Below are positions 25,791 to 33,402 of a stretch of 37,434 bases of DNA, one piece after another (within the stretch, counting starts at the first letter, position 1; every line of letters begins with the position of its first letter). Origin of the DNA: Lachnospiraceae bacterium (GTDB taxonomy: Bacteria; Bacillota; Clostridia; Lachnospirales; Lachnospiraceae). The stretch spans positions 1 through 37,434 of the forward strand of contig JAILCW010000080.1 of the NCBI GenBank assembly GCA_024690265.1, in the 5' to 3' direction. The translations under genes were made by a program, and so were the position numbers. The notes below the pieces were generated by a model that was not told the DNA's origin, searched no databases, and saw only the letters and a program-made list of their open reading frames with translations.

Positions 25791-28700
25791 ATGGAGTGGA
25801 CCGATGCACAAAAGCAGGTAATACAATTACATCATAGAGATTTGCTGGTGTCCGCTGCAGCCGGTTCCGGTAAGACTGCGGTATTGGTAGAGCGTATTAT
25901 CCAGATGGTAACGGATGAGAAGCATCCTATGGATATCGACCGTATTTTGGTGGTGACTTTTACTCGCGCTGCTGCCAAGGAGATGAAGGAGCGTATCTAT
26001 AAGGCTATCGCTAAGAAGGCGGAGGAACAACCCCAGAATCATCACCTGGCGCGGCAGATGACATTGATTCATAATGCTCAGATTACCACCATCGATAGCT
26101 TCTGTAATAGTCTGGTACGACAGCACTTTGGTGAGATTGATTTGGATCCGGAGTATCGGATTGCAGATGAGGGCGAGATGGCCCTTCTTTCCAGCCAGGT
26201 CTGGGATGAGATTATGGAAGCCAATTATGAAGCGCAGAATCAGAGCTTTTTACATCTGGTGAATTGCTATGCCTCCCGTGATCGTGATGATGCCCTAGTG
26301 GAGAATCTCCACAAGATTTATCGGGTGTCACAGGCTTATCCTTGGCCACGAGAATGGTTAGAGGGATTGCTGTCACCTTATGAGATTTCTTCCGAGGAAG
26401 AACTTTTGGCATCTGCTTGGATGCAGGAGTTGACAGCGACCATTCGTGGTGCCCTGGAGTATCAGATGCAGGCTGCAGAGGTGTTGCTGGCAGACCTTCG
26501 TGCATGTGCGGGGGCAGATCATCATCCGTATGAGGATAACGTACTGGCAGATATGGCAATCATTTCTCACCTGTTAGAAGGAGAGACTTACCAGGACATC
26601 TATCAGCAGCAGGAGAGTATGCCGGAGTTTAGTCGCCTGTCCACCAAGAAGTTTGAACGACAGTCCGAGGAAGAGAAGAAGGACTTTAAGGATCGAAGAG
26701 ATGCCATTAAGAAGGCGGTGCTTGGAATCGTTGAGGATTACCTTAAGAAGCCGAGTGCCGAGGTTTTCCAGGAGATGCAGGATGTAAAGCCTGTAATTAC
26801 GGAGATGATTCGACTGGTGGGTCTCTTTATGGATCAAATCGATGCCAAGAAGCGTAGCCTCGGTGTGTGGGAGTTTGCGGACATTGAGCATTTTGCGTTG
26901 GATGTATTGGTAGACAAGGCCACCAAGGAACTTCGTTCGGTTGCTAAGGAACTGGCCTCCTTCTACGAAGAGATTATGGTGGATGAGTATCAGGATAGTA
27001 ATCATTTGCAGGAGTCCATCCTTCATAGTATTACCAAGGAATCCCTTGGAGCGCATAATTATTTCATGGTAGGTGATGTGAAGCAGAGCATCTATCGATT
27101 CCGTCAGGCAGAGCCTCAGATTTTCAATGAGAAATATCTGCGCTTTGCACCTACGGAAGCCAGCCAGCAACGTATCGACCTGGATGCTAACTTTCGAAGC
27201 AGGCAGAATATTATCAATGCGGTGAATGATGTCTTCCGTTATATTATGAAGCCGGATATGGGTGGCGTGGACTACGACGAGGCAGCCAGCCTAAAGTACG
27301 GGGCAGGTGCCTTCTATCCGGAGACAACGGCAGATCTGACCACGGAGATTCATATCATACAAAAGGATGATCCAGACTTAGAGGAGAATGATATCGCTGC
27401 AGAAGAAGCAGAATATGTTTTTATCGCCCAGCGGGTACATGAACTGGTAACCTCCGGCATGGAAGTCTATGACAAGGACGCTAACGCTATGCGACCGATT
27501 ACCTATCGGGACATTGCAGTATTGCGCCGTGGATTGTCTCATGGTGTGGGAGAGCGATTGGTAGAGGTGCTGGATGCTTATCAGATTCCGGCGCACTTAC
27601 AGAACTCCACTGGATACTTCAATTCCATGGAAGTGGAAGTGGTGTTGTCCTTCTTACAGATCCTGGATAATCCGAGACAGGATATTCCTATGGCATCGGT
27701 GCTTCGTTCCCCTATGGTGGGATTATCAGACGATGACTTAGCACAGATACGTCAGGCCTATCCGGATGTGGTCTTTGCCCAGGGTGCTTTTGCCTATGGA
27801 GAGGAACATCGGGAGGAGGCACATTGGGCACGGTTTTTCGAGTTGTATGAGGATCTGCGTGACCGAACTGCAGATACTCCGATTCATCGTTTGATTCAGA
27901 TTCTCTATGAGAAGTCCGGGTACTTGCGCTATGTATCAGCGCTACCGGCAGGAGAGACCCGTCGAGGCAATCTGTTAAAGCTTGTGGATATTGCCATTGC
28001 GTATGAGGCCACCAGTTATCAGGGACTGTTTCATTTTGTAAACTACATTCAGAAGCTGAAAAAGTACGAGGTGGATTACGGTGAAGCGGACCTCATCAGC
28101 GAAGAGGATAATGCGGTGCGTGTTATGACCATTCACAAGAGTAAGGGTCTAGAGTTCCCGGTGGTGTTCCTAAGTGGTGCCACCAAAGGATTCAACACCT
28201 CGGATATGAAGGGAGATGTGCTGTTACAGAACGAGCTTGGTATCGGTTTATCGCGTATTAACCCTGATAAGCGTGTCAAGGAGAAGACACTTTATCGCAA
28301 TGTGATGGCCAATCGTATTCAGTTGGATACCCTTGGTGAGGAGTTACGTGTACTGTATGTAGCATTAACTCGTGCCAGAGAGAAGCTGATTATCACCGGT
28401 ATGCTGGATACGTCGGCCCTTGAGAAAGTGGAGCAGCGCAGTGTGGGCTTTGGAGAATCCCTAGAGGCGCGTAAGGCGGCCAAGGGATACTTTGACTGGT
28501 TGGCTCCGGCAATCCTACATAATCCCGGCAAGTACGCAATCCATGTGGTGGACGGGGAGAGTCTGGTATCCGGTGCAGTTGTGGCAGGATGTGAAGATGC
28601 TATGCAACTTCAGGAGTTACTGGAATGTAAAGCACAAGCCCAGGAAGATTACGTATCAGATATTGTCGCAGGATTCCAGCACACCTATCGCCATCCACAG

Positions 28701-29435
28701 TTACGGGGTTACAAGAACAAGTACTCCGTATCAGAGCTAAAACATTTGGCAATCGAAGAAGCCTTATCCGACGGTTTGCTTCCGGCCCATAATGATGATG
28801 AGGGGATGCCTCTGTTTGGCACCGAACAAAAGGAACGAATCGTGCCGTCCTTTTTATCATCCAAGGAGACAAAAAAGGAATACATCGGTGCTCTGCGTGG
28901 TACGGCCATGCATCGTTACTTAGAGTGCTTTGACTTCGTTCGTGATGGAGCGGCGGATAGTTATGAGAGGCAGTTAGAGGAGATGCTTGCGAGTGGCAAG
29001 GTGACGTCAGATCAAAAGGAACTGTTACGGGAAGGTTCTCTGGTAAAGTTCTTGCATTCTGACTTGGCTTCTCGTATGATGACAGCAGCGTTACAGGGTA
29101 AGCTTTACAAGGAGCGTGCCTTTGTTATGGGAGATACCCCGGGGCATTTTCTGGAGGACATCCAAACAGATGCCACAGACTCTATGATTCTGGTGCAGGG
29201 AATTATCGACGTCTTTTTCAAGGAAGAGGATGGAATTGTTCTCTTGGACTACAAGACTGACCGAGTAGATACGGCAGAGGAGTTGGTGGTTCGTTACCGC
29301 AGACAGATGGAGTTGTATGCGGATGCGATTATGCGTACACAGGGAATGCCGGTAAAGGAAATGTATCTGTATTCCTTTGCATTAGGTGAGACCATTTATG
29401 TAGACGAAGGAGGAAAATATGAAACTGGCAGATAG
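25791..29435 (+). CDS. addA: ATP-dependent helicase-nuclease subunit AddA
   Basis: The UvrD-like 3'-5' helicase and nuclease subunit of AddAB. The 1214-residue protein has the Q motif (TDAQKQVI), Walker A AAAGSGKTAVL (about 19-29), motif Ia TFTRAAAKEMKERI, the Walker B DEYQDSN, motif VI VALTRAREKL, and a C-terminal nuclease with GTAMHRYLE, GIIDVFF and LLDYKTD. All expected motifs are intact and the length is usual. It overlaps the downstream gamma-carbonic anhydrase gene by 17 bases, with that gene's GGAGGA inside the addA end, so the two are translationally coupled. Confidence 0.96.
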   Translation: MEWTDAQKQVIQLHHRDLLVSAAAGSGKTAVLVERIIQMVTDEKHPMDIDRILVVTFTRAAAKEMKERIYKAIAKKAEEQPQNHHLARQMTLIHNAQITTIDSFCNSLVRQHFGEIDLDPEYRIADEGEMALLSSQVWDEIMEANYEAQNQSFLHLVNCYASRDRDDALVENLHKIYRVSQAYPWPREWLEGLLSPYEISSEEELLASAWMQELTATIRGALEYQMQAAEVLLADLRACAGADHHPYEDNVLADMAIISHLLEGETYQDIYQQQESMPEFSRLSTKKFERQSEEEKKDFKDRRDAIKKAVLGIVEDYLKKPSAEVFQEMQDVKPVITEMIRLVGLFMDQIDAKKRSLGVWEFADIEHFALDVLVDKATKELRSVAKELASFYEEIMVDEYQDSNHLQESILHSITKESLGAHNYFMVGDVKQSIYRFRQAEPQIFNEKYLRFAPTEASQQRIDLDANFRSRQNIINAVNDVFRYIMKPDMGGVDYDEAASLKYGAGAFYPETTADLTTEIHIIQKDDPDLEENDIAAEEAEYVFIAQRVHELVTSGMEVYDKDANAMRPITYRDIAVLRRGLSHGVGERLVEVLDAYQIPAHLQNSTGYFNSMEVEVVLSFLQILDNPRQDIPMASVLRSPMVGLSDDDLAQIRQAYPDVVFAQGAFAYGEEHREEAHWARFFELYEDLRDRTADTPIHRLIQILYEKSGYLRYVSALPAGETRRGNLLKLVDIAIAYEATSYQGLFHFVNYIQKLKKYEVDYGEADLISEEDNAVRVMTIHKSKGLEFPVVFLSGATKGFNTSDMKGDVLLQNELGIGLSRINPDKRVKEKTLYRNVMANRIQLDTLGEELRVLYVALTRAREKLIITGMLDTSALEKVEQRSVGFGESLEARKAAKGYFDWLAPAILHNPGKYAIHVVDGESLVSGAVVAGCEDAMQLQELLECKAQAQEDYVSDIVAGFQHTYRHPQLRGYKNKYSVSELKHLAIEEALSDGLLPAHNDDEGMPLFGTEQKERIVPSFLSSKETKKEYIGALRGTAMHRYLECFDFVRDGAADSYERQLEEMLASGKVTSDQKELLREGSLVKFLHSDLASRMMTAALQGKLYKERAFVMGDTPGHFLEDIQTDATDSMILVQGIIDVFFKEEDGIVLLDYKTDRVDTAEELVVRYRRQMELYADAIMRTQGMPVKEMYLYSFALGETIYVDEGGKYETGR

Positions 29436-29922
29436 TGTTTATGTAGCAAAAGGAGCCGTAATTGCCGGCGATGTTACAATTGGTGAGAATGTTGGCGTAT
29501 GGTACAATGCGGTGATTCGAGGGGATGAGTTCCCAATTACCATCGGTGATGAGACCAACATTCAGGATTGTGCAGTAGTGCATGTCGGGGAAGGACATGA
29601 TTGTCATATTGGTAATCGTGTTACCGTCGGACATGGTGCGATTGTTCATGGATGTACCATCGGAGATGATTGCCTGATTGGTATGGGCGCCACGATTTTG
29701 AATGGGGCTAAGATTGGTAATCATTGTCTCATTGCAGCAGGTGCTCTTGTTACTGAGGAAATGGAAGTTCCGGATGGTATGATGGTGGTAGGTGTTCCTG
29801 CCAAGGTCAAGAAGCCGGTTCCGGAGGATTTGCTGGATTACATGAAAAAGAATATTCAGGTATATGTGAACCTGGCTCGAGAGAATCGGGCAAACCCGCC
29901 AGAAGTGGCCAAGGAGAGTTAG
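29419..29922 (+). CDS. Gamma-carbonic anhydrase family protein
   Basis: A 167-residue left-handed parallel beta-helix protein made of hexapeptide repeats (for example IGENVG, IGDDCL, IGNHCL). The three metal-binding histidines of the family are in place: H55 (VVHVGEG), H72 and H77 (GHGAIVHG). Members bind zinc, iron or cobalt; some hydrate CO2, others (YrdA/PaaY type) have no proven activity, and the short acidic loop of the active Cam enzyme is not evident. GGAGGA lies 7 bases before the ATG, within addA. The maf start codon follows directly after its stop. Confidence 0.9.
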   Translation: MKLADSVYVAKGAVIAGDVTIGENVGVWYNAVIRGDEFPITIGDETNIQDCAVVHVGEGHDCHIGNRVTVGHGAIVHGCTIGDDCLIGMGATILNGAKIGNHCLIAAGALVTEEMEVPDGMMVVGVPAKVKKPVPEDLLDYMKKNIQVYVNLARENRANPPEVAKES

Positions 29923-30519
29923 ATGTTACAGTTACCAAAGCAGTTGGTATTAGCTTCCGGGTCCCCACGCCGGAAGGAGTTATTAGAGCAAGTGGGATTA
30001 GCATTTGTGATTGATGTGGCAGATGTGGATGAGAATCTGGAGGCAGACAAGCCTTCGGAGTTGGTGGAGAAGTTGTCCTGCAAAAAGGCACTGCATGTAT
30101 TGAAGCGTCACCAAGATTCCATTGTGCTGGGTGCAGATACGGTAGTTGCCTATGATGAAGAGATTTTAGGAAAGCCGGCAGACGAAGCGGATGCTTTGAA
30201 TATGTTATCCATGTTATCCGGTCGTGTGCACAAGGTTTATACCGGTGTTACCATTTGTTATATGGATGGGGAGAAGCCGGTGATGGATACCTTCCATGTT
30301 TGCACTGAGGTATCCATGTATGATACACCACGTGATCTGCTACAGGATTATATTCGTACCGGTGAGCCTATGGACAAGGCAGGTGCCTATGGTATCCAGG
30401 GACAGGGTGCTATCCTGGTGCGAGAGATTCGTGGGGATTACAACAATGTGGTTGGCCTGCCGGTGAGTGAGGTATTCCGACGATTGGATGCCATTGTTCA
30501 CAAGCAGAGTTATTGCTAG
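29923..30519 (+). CDS. maf: Maf family nucleotide pyrophosphatase
   Basis: Hydrolyses non-canonical or certain canonical nucleoside triphosphates to monophosphates, a house-cleaning enzyme linked to septum formation in Bacillus. The 198-residue protein starts with LVLASGSPRRKELL (the SxRR phosphate-binding motif), then GADTVV with the catalytic aspartate, GKPADEADA and MLSGRVHKVYTGV, and KAGAYGIQG. The variable residues suggest the dTTP/UTP-type (YhdE-like) branch, which is inference. It is directly adjacent to the preceding stop codon, so translation is coupled. Confidence 0.95.
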   Translation: MLQLPKQLVLASGSPRRKELLEQVGLAFVIDVADVDENLEADKPSELVEKLSCKKALHVLKRHQDSIVLGADTVVAYDEEILGKPADEADALNMLSMLSGRVHKVYTGVTICYMDGEKPVMDTFHVCTEVSMYDTPRDLLQDYIRTGEPMDKAGAYGIQGQGAILVREIRGDYNNVVGLPVSEVFRRLDAIVHKQSYC

Positions 30520-30539
30520 TTGGTTGAAAGGGAAGTGTA

Positions 30540-31367
30540 ATGAAAGAGAAAAGAGAGATTACTGCTGCAACCTTAAAATGGATTGCAGTCATTACTATGA
30601 TCATCGATCATTTTGGCGCAAGTATTTTGGAGAGCTGGTTATTCCGTTCGGCTCACCCATACCAGCAGTGGATGGTCTATGCTGATATTGCTATTCGTGC
30701 TATCGGCCGTATGGCATTTCCGATTTTTATTTTCCTAATGGTAGAGGGATTATATCATACCCGTAACCGTTGGAAGTATTTGGGACGTTTGGTGCTATTG
30801 GCAGTGATATCTGAGATTCCATTTGACTGGGCCTTTTGGATTAGTCGTTTTGAATGGGACAACGGAGTCTTTATCGAGTTCCATCACCAGAATGTATTTG
30901 TGACACTGTCCATTGGCCTATTCATGATGATTTTGTTGGAAATGATACGTCCACGTAGCATGCGCTTCGCTTTGGATCGGCAGCAGGTGGAAGAGAAAGG
31001 CACTTTGCTGGAGCAGGAGCCTGTAGCCAAGGTGATAGGCCGTACGGTTCTTTGTCTTGCCATTATGGCAGGTTGTGCCTATGCTAACGAGTTGGCTATG
31101 GCGGATTATGGCTTCACCGGTATTATTGGTTTCATTGGTATGTACTGGGCCAATGTATTTTTCCGTGTGAACTGGCGAACCTTTTTACTTGGCGTTGCCG
31201 GCCTTACCTTCTTCAATGGATTTGAGGTAGTTTCTATCATTGATTTGGTTTTCATCAAAAGGTATCATGGAGCCAAGGGAACTTCCATGAATCGATGGTT
31301 TTTCTATTTTGTTTATCCGGTGCATCTGTTGATTTACGGATGGATTACCTTACATTACATTTTATAG
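30540..31367 (+). CDS. TraX family membrane protein
   Basis: A 275-residue polytopic membrane protein resembling TraX, which in F plasmid acetylates pilin; chromosomal homologues in Firmicutes have no proven substrate. The N-terminus LKWIAVITMIIDHFG is the characteristic start, followed by IRAIGRMAFPIFIFLMVEG and roughly six to eight hydrophobic segments, ending in FFYFVYPVHLLIYGWI, as in acyltransferase-3-like proteins. AAAGGGAAG lies before the ATG. It belongs to the packed unit with maf and the next genes. No conjugation genes are near, so a plasmid origin is not supported. Confidence 0.85.
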   Translation: MKEKREITAATLKWIAVITMIIDHFGASILESWLFRSAHPYQQWMVYADIAIRAIGRMAFPIFIFLMVEGLYHTRNRWKYLGRLVLLAVISEIPFDWAFWISRFEWDNGVFIEFHHQNVFVTLSIGLFMMILLEMIRPRSMRFALDRQQVEEKGTLLEQEPVAKVIGRTVLCLAIMAGCAYANELAMADYGFTGIIGFIGMYWANVFFRVNWRTFLLGVAGLTFFNGFEVVSIIDLVFIKRYHGAKGTSMNRWFFYFVYPVHLLIYGWITLHYIL

Positions 31368-31382
31368 TTTTAGGAGGCGTCT

Positions 31383-31640
31383 ATGGAGTACGACGAGATT
31401 TGTATCAAGACATTTTTAGAAAAGCAGTTACAGTTGTTTCCTGAGATTGTAGCAGACACAGAAGAAGAGGCTGAGTATTTCTTGGAGGACTGCTGTGCAG
31501 TTGTGTGCAAGAACAAGAAAGAAGTGAAGGAATACATGCTGGAGAATTTGGATGCTTACGGTATGTCCGATGAGGAAATCCTTGCTTGTGAAGAAGTCTT
31601 TGCATTACCGGATGGTCGCTATCTCATTGTGGAAGGATAG
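31383..31640 (+). CDS. Small acidic protein of unknown function
   Basis: An 85-residue acidic protein that I do not recognise. It is predicted soluble, with helices rich in Glu and two cysteine groups (CCAVVC at about 38-43 and AC near residue 64). AGGAGG just before the ATG and the 15-base spacing after the TraX gene support it as a real gene. The stop is 4 bases before the next start codon, and the sequence GGAAGGA that ends it serves as the next gene's binding site. Function cannot be inferred. Confidence 0.8.
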   Translation: MEYDEICIKTFLEKQLQLFPEIVADTEEEAEYFLEDCCAVVCKNKKEVKEYMLENLDAYGMSDEEILACEEVFALPDGRYLIVEG

Positions 31641-31644
31641 TTTT

Positions 31645-32637
31645 ATGAAGCATTTTTGTAAGCGCTTTGTGACAATGTGCTGCATCTTAGCAGTGGCAGT
31701 ATCCGCTTGTGGATGTACCATCAATGACCACATTGTTTATTTTTCCGGTGGAGCCGGACTGTTTAATGTTTTTAAAATCGGTGATCTGAAGTGCTCGGTC
31801 AAGGAAGCCAGAATGTATCTCACTAATTACAAGAATCTCTATGGACACGTTGGTTCGGTTAGTTTGTGGGATGAGTCCTTTGATACAGCTTCCATGGAGT
31901 CTTCCATCAAGGACGCGGTGTTATCTCACCTGACGACGGTTTACTCCTTTGATTTGTATGCGAGAGACAACAAGGTAGAGTTGACCAAGAAGGAAGAACA
32001 GGCTATAGAGGATGCGGCCATCGAGTATTATGATTCTCTCAGTGAAGATGAGCTTAAGTACTTGCGTGTTTCCGAAGATGACATCGAGGATATGTATACC
32101 AATTATGTATTAGCTGAGAAGGTATACTTTTCTCTGATGGAGACCGTGGACGAAGAAGTCAGTGAAGATGAGATGCGTGTTATGGATGCCTATGTGTTGT
32201 TCGTTACCGACAAGGAAACGGCGCAACTTGTGGCTGACAAAATTACATGGGGCAATGACTTTGAGACCTTGGTGAATACTTATAGTGAGAAAGATAAGAC
32301 AGTGGTTTCCTTTGGACGTAACACCTACACACCGGAAATCGAGTCCGTGGTTTTCCAACTAAACAACGGACAGATTTCAGATATGTTGTCAGATGAGAAT
32401 GGATATTATTTCTTTCAATGCGTGAACAAGTACAACGCAACCTTGTCTCAGGAAAACAAGAGTAACGTTATTTCTGAGCGCAAAGAACAGCTGGTGCAAG
32501 AAATTCTACAATCACAAAATGAGTTGTATTATTCTCACTTGAATCAAAAGCTGTGGGATAAGACTTCGGTTAATGTGGATGAAAACATTGCAACAGACAG
32601 TTTTTTCGAGGTTTTAAACAGTCATATCTCATATTAG
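31645..32637 (+). CDS. Parvulin-like peptidyl-prolyl isomerase lipoprotein
   Basis: A 330-residue probable lipoprotein with a type II signal peptide: basic start, hydrophobic core and the lipobox VSAC with C22 as the lipidation site (a second cysteine follows at 24). The body has a SurA/PrsA-like N-terminal helical region and a rotamase-like stretch at about 165-265 (AYVLFVTDKETAQLVADKI, then VVSFGRNTYTPEIESVVFQL and GYYFFQCVNK). The rotamase core is diverged, so it may act as an extracytoplasmic chaperone without isomerase activity; PrsA is the best functional analogue. The ATG at 31645 is chosen over an upstream in-frame start that overlaps the preceding gene, since only this start gives a signal peptide. 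Confidence 0.85.
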   Translation: MKHFCKRFVTMCCILAVAVSACGCTINDHIVYFSGGAGLFNVFKIGDLKCSVKEARMYLTNYKNLYGHVGSVSLWDESFDTASMESSIKDAVLSHLTTVYSFDLYARDNKVELTKKEEQAIEDAAIEYYDSLSEDELKYLRVSEDDIEDMYTNYVLAEKVYFSLMETVDEEVSEDEMRVMDAYVLFVTDKETAQLVADKITWGNDFETLVNTYSEKDKTVVSFGRNTYTPEIESVVFQLNNGQISDMLSDENGYYFFQCVNKYNATLSQENKSNVISERKEQLVQEILQSQNELYYSHLNQKLWDKTSVNVDENIATDSFFEVLNSHISY

Positions 32638-32685
32638 AATTTTGTTGTTTTTCCAACATAAGAAAACACATGTTAAAATTGTACG

Positions 32686-32727
32686 AAAAAAAGAGCGGTA
32701 AAATCGGAATTTACTACTCTTTTTTTA
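32686..32727 (+). terminator. Rho-independent terminator
   Basis: A/T-rich stem: AAAAAGAG with GGTAAA on the left, TTTACT with CTCTTTTT on the right, and a T run. It ends the long unit that began with the GH13 gene. Confidence 0.75.
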
Positions 32728-32728
32728 T

Positions 32729-32756
32729 TTGCAAATCAAATAATTAAGTGTATAAT
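32729..32756 (+). promoter_or_regulatory. Candidate promoter of the H1-like gene
   Basis: TTGCAA (32729-32734), a 16-base spacer and a perfect TATAAT (32751-32756). The leader to the ATG is about 50 bases, with GGAG before the start. Confidence 0.7.
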
Positions 32757-32815
32757 CAATTTTGCGAGACTAGATACTTTTTATCTACCAAATTTTTCAA
32801 TGAGAGGAGAACAAA

Positions 32816-33295
32816 ATGGACGAGATCAAGAAACTATCCGAAGAGCTTGCAAAAGATGTTACCGGTAAAGCTTCTGATGCCAAGAAGGCAGTCGAGACCA
32901 AGGCAGCAGCTGCTAAGAAGACCGTAGCTAAGAAGGCTAGCGCTACTAAGGCTGCAGCAACCAAGAAGGCTACGACCACCAAGAAGGCAGCTGAGAAGAA
33001 GGCTACCACTGTTAAGAAGGCAGCTGCTACCAAGGCTACCGCAGCTAAGAAGACTGCAACCAAGAAGGCTACAACAGCTAAGAAGACCGTTGCTAAGAAG
33101 GTTACTGAAGCTGTTAGCGCACCAAAGGTTAATGTGAATCTTCAGTTTGCTGACAAGGATTTGAAGTTAGCAGATATCATCAAGAAGGTTCAGACTGCAG
33201 AGAAGAATGGCAAGAAGTATGACATTTACTTGAAGCCAGAAGAGTACAAGGCTTACTACGTAGTAGATGGTAAGGCTGGTGCTGTAGATTTGTAA
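32816..33295 (+). CDS. Histone-H1-like lysine/alanine-rich protein with DUF6465-type C-terminus
   Basis: A 159-residue very basic protein. Residues about 18-97 are low-complexity, built from short Lys-Lys-Ala/Thr units as in the histone H1-like tails of bacterial nucleoid proteins. Residues about 103-158 form a small folded domain (VNLQFADKDLKLADIIKK, IYLKPEEYKAYYVVDGKAG) resembling DUF6465. No arginine, cysteine, histidine or tryptophan is present; all positive charge is lysine. DNA binding by the tail is inference. It has its own promoter and terminator, which fits an abundant single-gene unit. GGAG lies before the ATG. Confidence 0.88.
   Translation: MDEIKKLSEELAKDVTGKASDAKKAVETKAAAAKKTVAKKASATKAAATKKATTTKKAAEKKATTVKKAAATKATAAKKTATKKATTAKKTVAKKVTEAVSAPKVNVNLQFADKDLKLADIIKKVQTAEKNGKKYDIYLKPEEYKAYYVVDGKAGAVDL
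32867..33106 (+). repeat. Low-complexity repeat encoding the Lys/Ala/Thr tail
   Basis: Many near-identical AAG-AAG-GCT/ACC codon triplets run through this part of the gene. The units are not a strict tandem repeat, but they may allow length variation between strains by slippage. Confidence 0.75.
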
Positions 33296-33360
33296 GTCTT
33301 TTTAGGGGAGATTATATTTCGGGTTTTTATATACTATGAGCAATTAATCAACGGGTTTTT

Positions 33361-33398
33361 AAAAGGAGTTGTTGGATTACCAACAACTCCTTTTTTGT
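33361..33398. terminator. Bidirectional Rho-independent terminator
   Basis: A perfect 15-bp stem (33361-33375 with 33380-33394, ATTA loop) with T runs on both sides. It separates the convergent H1-like gene and htpG. Confidence 0.92.
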
Positions 33399-33402
33399 TT
33401 TC

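Noticed and set aside
30540..31367. Conjugative element suggested by a TraX-like gene
   Set aside because: No relaxase, mating-pair or integrase genes are near; TraX homologues are common on Firmicute chromosomes.
32867..33106. CRISPR-like or tandem DNA repeat
   Set aside because: Short lysine and alanine codons in a coding frame explain the repetition; there are no regular spacers.
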